From Roseomonas sp. OT10 (GTDB lineage: Bacteria > Pseudomonadota > Alphaproteobacteria > Acetobacterales > Acetobacteraceae), in contig NZ_CP087719.1 of the NCBI RefSeq assembly GCF_020991085.1, forward strand, positions 62,001 to 126,000: a stretch of DNA of 64,000 bases. Reading direction: 5' to 3'. Both the position numbers and the translations under genes were made by a program. Positions 62,463 to 64,000 of this stretch are shown piece after piece. How positions within the stretch are numbered: the first letter of the stretch is position 1; every line of letters begins with the position of its first letter. The notes beneath the pieces are model-generated. The model was not told where the DNA came from, did no database searches, and was given only the letters and a program-made list of their open reading frames with translations.

Positions 62463-64000
62463 TCACAAGTCCCAAGCCTGAGCGATCTTCGAAATCAATG
62501 CATCCTGACGCTTTTGCAATACGTCGAGCGTCCACACAGGCTCAGCAAGCACCTGATTGGTGAGGGCGAAGTTGCTCGTTCCGCCTTTCGCGCTGAAATA
62601 CTTCGCCTTCTTCACTGCAAAATCCGCGTTGTTCGCCTGCGCGTTCTTTCGCCGGGTCAGCAGAAGCAGGTTGGCCAACTTGTGGACCCAGGCCTCGCGC
62701 TGCGCGGGATCGGGGAAGTCCGCCGCCCACTGCCCGCCCGCCTGCACCGTTTGCGGCAGCACATGCTCCACGCTGATGGTCGCGTGATCGTAGATGGCGC
62801 CCCCTGCCGCCAGCATCGAATCGAGGCGTAGCAGCAGCGGGAGGCGGATACGGGTCTCGGTGTAGATGTCGCCCGCCAGCGCCTGGCGCACCCCTGCCTT
62901 ATCGGCGGATGTCAATTGCAGGGGTGAATTCGCCGCGAGCAGGTCCGCGCCCTGCTGAAACGCCTCGAGCGCCGCTCCATACCGTCGCAGCCGCGCATTG
63001 GTATCCGCGCGCGTCAGGAACAGCCCATACGCGAAGCGCTCCAGCGCGTTCACGAAGCGCAGCAGATGGGCCGGGTCACCGCCGTGCCGCGCGAAGACCT
63101 GGATGGCGAGCGGCTGCCAGTCGAAATTGTCGATCCGCGCGAGGTGGCGGAGTGCCGCGTTGATAGCGTCCGCGTGCTGAAAGGTCTCGAAACTCGCGTC
63201 GCTGATGGCGTGGAAGGCCTCGCCGTAGGGGATGAGTTCCTGGTCCACGAAGAGTGCGGGCTGCTTTGCGGTGGGTACGTGTTTTCGGAACTCAGCGATC
63301 AGCGTCTCGCTCATCTTCTGCTTGCGGTGGATGGTTCGGATGTGGCCGAACAGTTCGGCGAAGCGCACCCGGCCGAGCTCCGCTTCCAGCTCCTCCCACT
63401 TCTCGGTGTAGTCATCCTGCTGCGCCTGCGGGATAGCGCCGATGATTTCGGCCTTCAGGATGTCGGCGGGCGAAAGGTCGAGCCCCCGCGAATTCATCAC
63501 CGAGAAGATGCGGAACGCCGATTCCTGATCAGACGCTGCCACCAGCACGAGGTAACAGTGCTGGACCAAGTAGCTGGCCAGCGCGCTGCGGTCGGCCTCC
63601 GGCATGGCCGAGAGCCTGTCTCGGAACAGAGCAGCGTTCTCCACCATCCGGGCGCGCGAATCTTCCAGACTGCGCGGATCGGGCAACGCATCGGTCGCCG
63701 TGCGGCGCTGGATCATATCCCGGAAGAAGGCCGCATCACGCTCCCGCAGCGTCAGTCGGAAGCGGTCCTGGGTGCGCTTCATCTTGTTGCCCACTTCGCA
63801 GACGAAGCCATGCGCGTCGTCGGCGATGCCGGGCGAGAGATCGCGCAGCACGCAGAGCAGGATGGTCAGTGTGGTCAGGCGCTGCTGCCCGTCCACAACA
63901 TCCGCCTCGGGCTTCTGTGGAGCCTTGATCAACACCACGCTGCCCAGGAAGTAAGGGTCGTCCGGGTCGCGCCCGCGGGCGGCCTCGATGTCGCTCAGCA
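62463..64000 (-). CDS. GmrSD-like DUF262/DUF1524 protein, 5' end off-window
   Basis: The C-terminal ~512 codons of a long gene that enters from the right edge. The DUF262 part has the DGQQR motif (ADVVDGQQRLTTLTILLCVL) and RIFSVMNSRGLDLSPADILKAEIIG. The C-terminal DUF1524 part has ATISVEHVLPQTVQ (His) and HKLANLLLLTRRKNAQANNADF. This single-chain arrangement is that of GmrSD type IV restriction systems, which cut modified phage DNA with NTP help. The 275 bp before its stop hold no gene I can support. Confidence 0.88.
   Translation of the reverse strand, partial: LSDIEAARGRDPDDPYFLGSVVLIKAPQKPEADVVDGQQRLTTLTILLCVLRDLSPGIADDAHGFVCEVGNKMKRTQDRFRLTLRERDAAFFRDMIQRRTATDALPDPRSLEDSRARMVENAALFRDRLSAMPEADRSALASYLVQHCYLVLVAASDQESAFRIFSVMNSRGLDLSPADILKAEIIGAIPQAQQDDYTEKWEELEAELGRVRFAELFGHIRTIHRKQKMSETLIAEFRKHVPTAKQPALFVDQELIPYGEAFHAISDASFETFQHADAINAALRHLARIDNFDWQPLAIQVFARHGGDPAHLLRFVNALERFAYGLFLTRADTNARLRRYGAALEAFQQGADLLAANSPLQLTSADKAGVRQALAGDIYTETRIRLPLLLRLDSMLAAGGAIYDHATISVEHVLPQTVQAGGQWAADFPDPAQREAWVHKLANLLLLTRRKNAQANNADFAVKKAKYFSAKGGTSNFALTNQVLAEPVWTLDVLQKRQDALISKIAQAWDL

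Overview
The window reads as GC-rich alphaproteobacterial DNA, most likely Acetobacteraceae of the Roseomonas type. This is inferred from codon use, the style of the exported proteins and the gene families; no rRNA or marker gene settles it. It joins a mobile, decayed accessory island (1 to about 24.4 kb) to ordinary chromosomal DNA (about 24.6 to 61.2 kb). At the right edge a tRNA-Gly is followed by an IS5-type element and a GmrSD-like defence gene cut by the window end.

Island. The left edge is the 3' end of an IS3 element. A second, same-orientation copy lies at 23054-24377, and the shared 186 nt are identical. Between them lie an ssb tail cut off by the first IS3, small plasmid-type genes, two toxin-antitoxin pairs, broken conjugation genes (relaxase C-terminus, TOPRIM primase, coupling-protein C-terminus) and an IS256 remnant. 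In the middle sits a complete type I-E CRISPR-Cas locus in the order cas3, cas8e, cse2, cas7e, cas5e, cas6e, cas1, cas2. It is followed by an array of 51 repeats and 50 spacers and then by a Phd/VapC-like pair 41 bp downstream.

Most interesting point. Between cas3 and cas8e lies what looks like an RNA control or addiction module of the CreTA/CreR kind. Two degenerate CRISPR repeats (11186-11281) flank a pseudo-spacer. The pseudo-spacer matches a protospacer 96 bp further on (11349-11380) at positions 1-5, 7-9 and 13-17, with a correct AAG PAM at 11346-11348; position 6, which flips out in type I-E, is a mismatch. Downstream of the target is a 12-codon mini-ORF with a perfect AGGAGG, tandem AGA-AGA arginine codons and stem-loops, and then cas8e. 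The pseudo-CRISPR also encodes the last ~33 residues of the cas3 reading frame.

Chromosomal part. It contains a response regulator, an SMP-30 hydrolase, rsmB, an ArnT-like glycosyltransferase, topoisomerase IB, a divergent pair of DUF465 genes, purEK, and an OmpA-like porin with a clear terminator. GNAT, RidA and M20 genes follow. Next is a phthalate-type catabolic cluster (decarboxylase, small protein, Bug solute-binding protein, dihydrodiol dehydrogenase, reductase, and divergently the Rieske oxygenase plus a MarR regulator), with two near-identical palindromic operators in the divergent promoter region.

A myo-inositol cluster comes after it: iolG, divergently from iolC-iolD-iolE-iolB, with a large palindromic element between iolC and iolD. 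It runs into an AfuABC/FbpABC-type ABC transporter coupled to an inositol-monophosphatase-family gene, which suggests uptake and dephosphorylation of a phosphorylated polyol. The rest is msrQ and housekeeping genes (DUF971, Trm112-like, LON-domain, thioredoxin-TPR, ProX-type deacylase). Several genes in the island show single-base frameshifts. Start codons, operators and promoters were judged by eye only.
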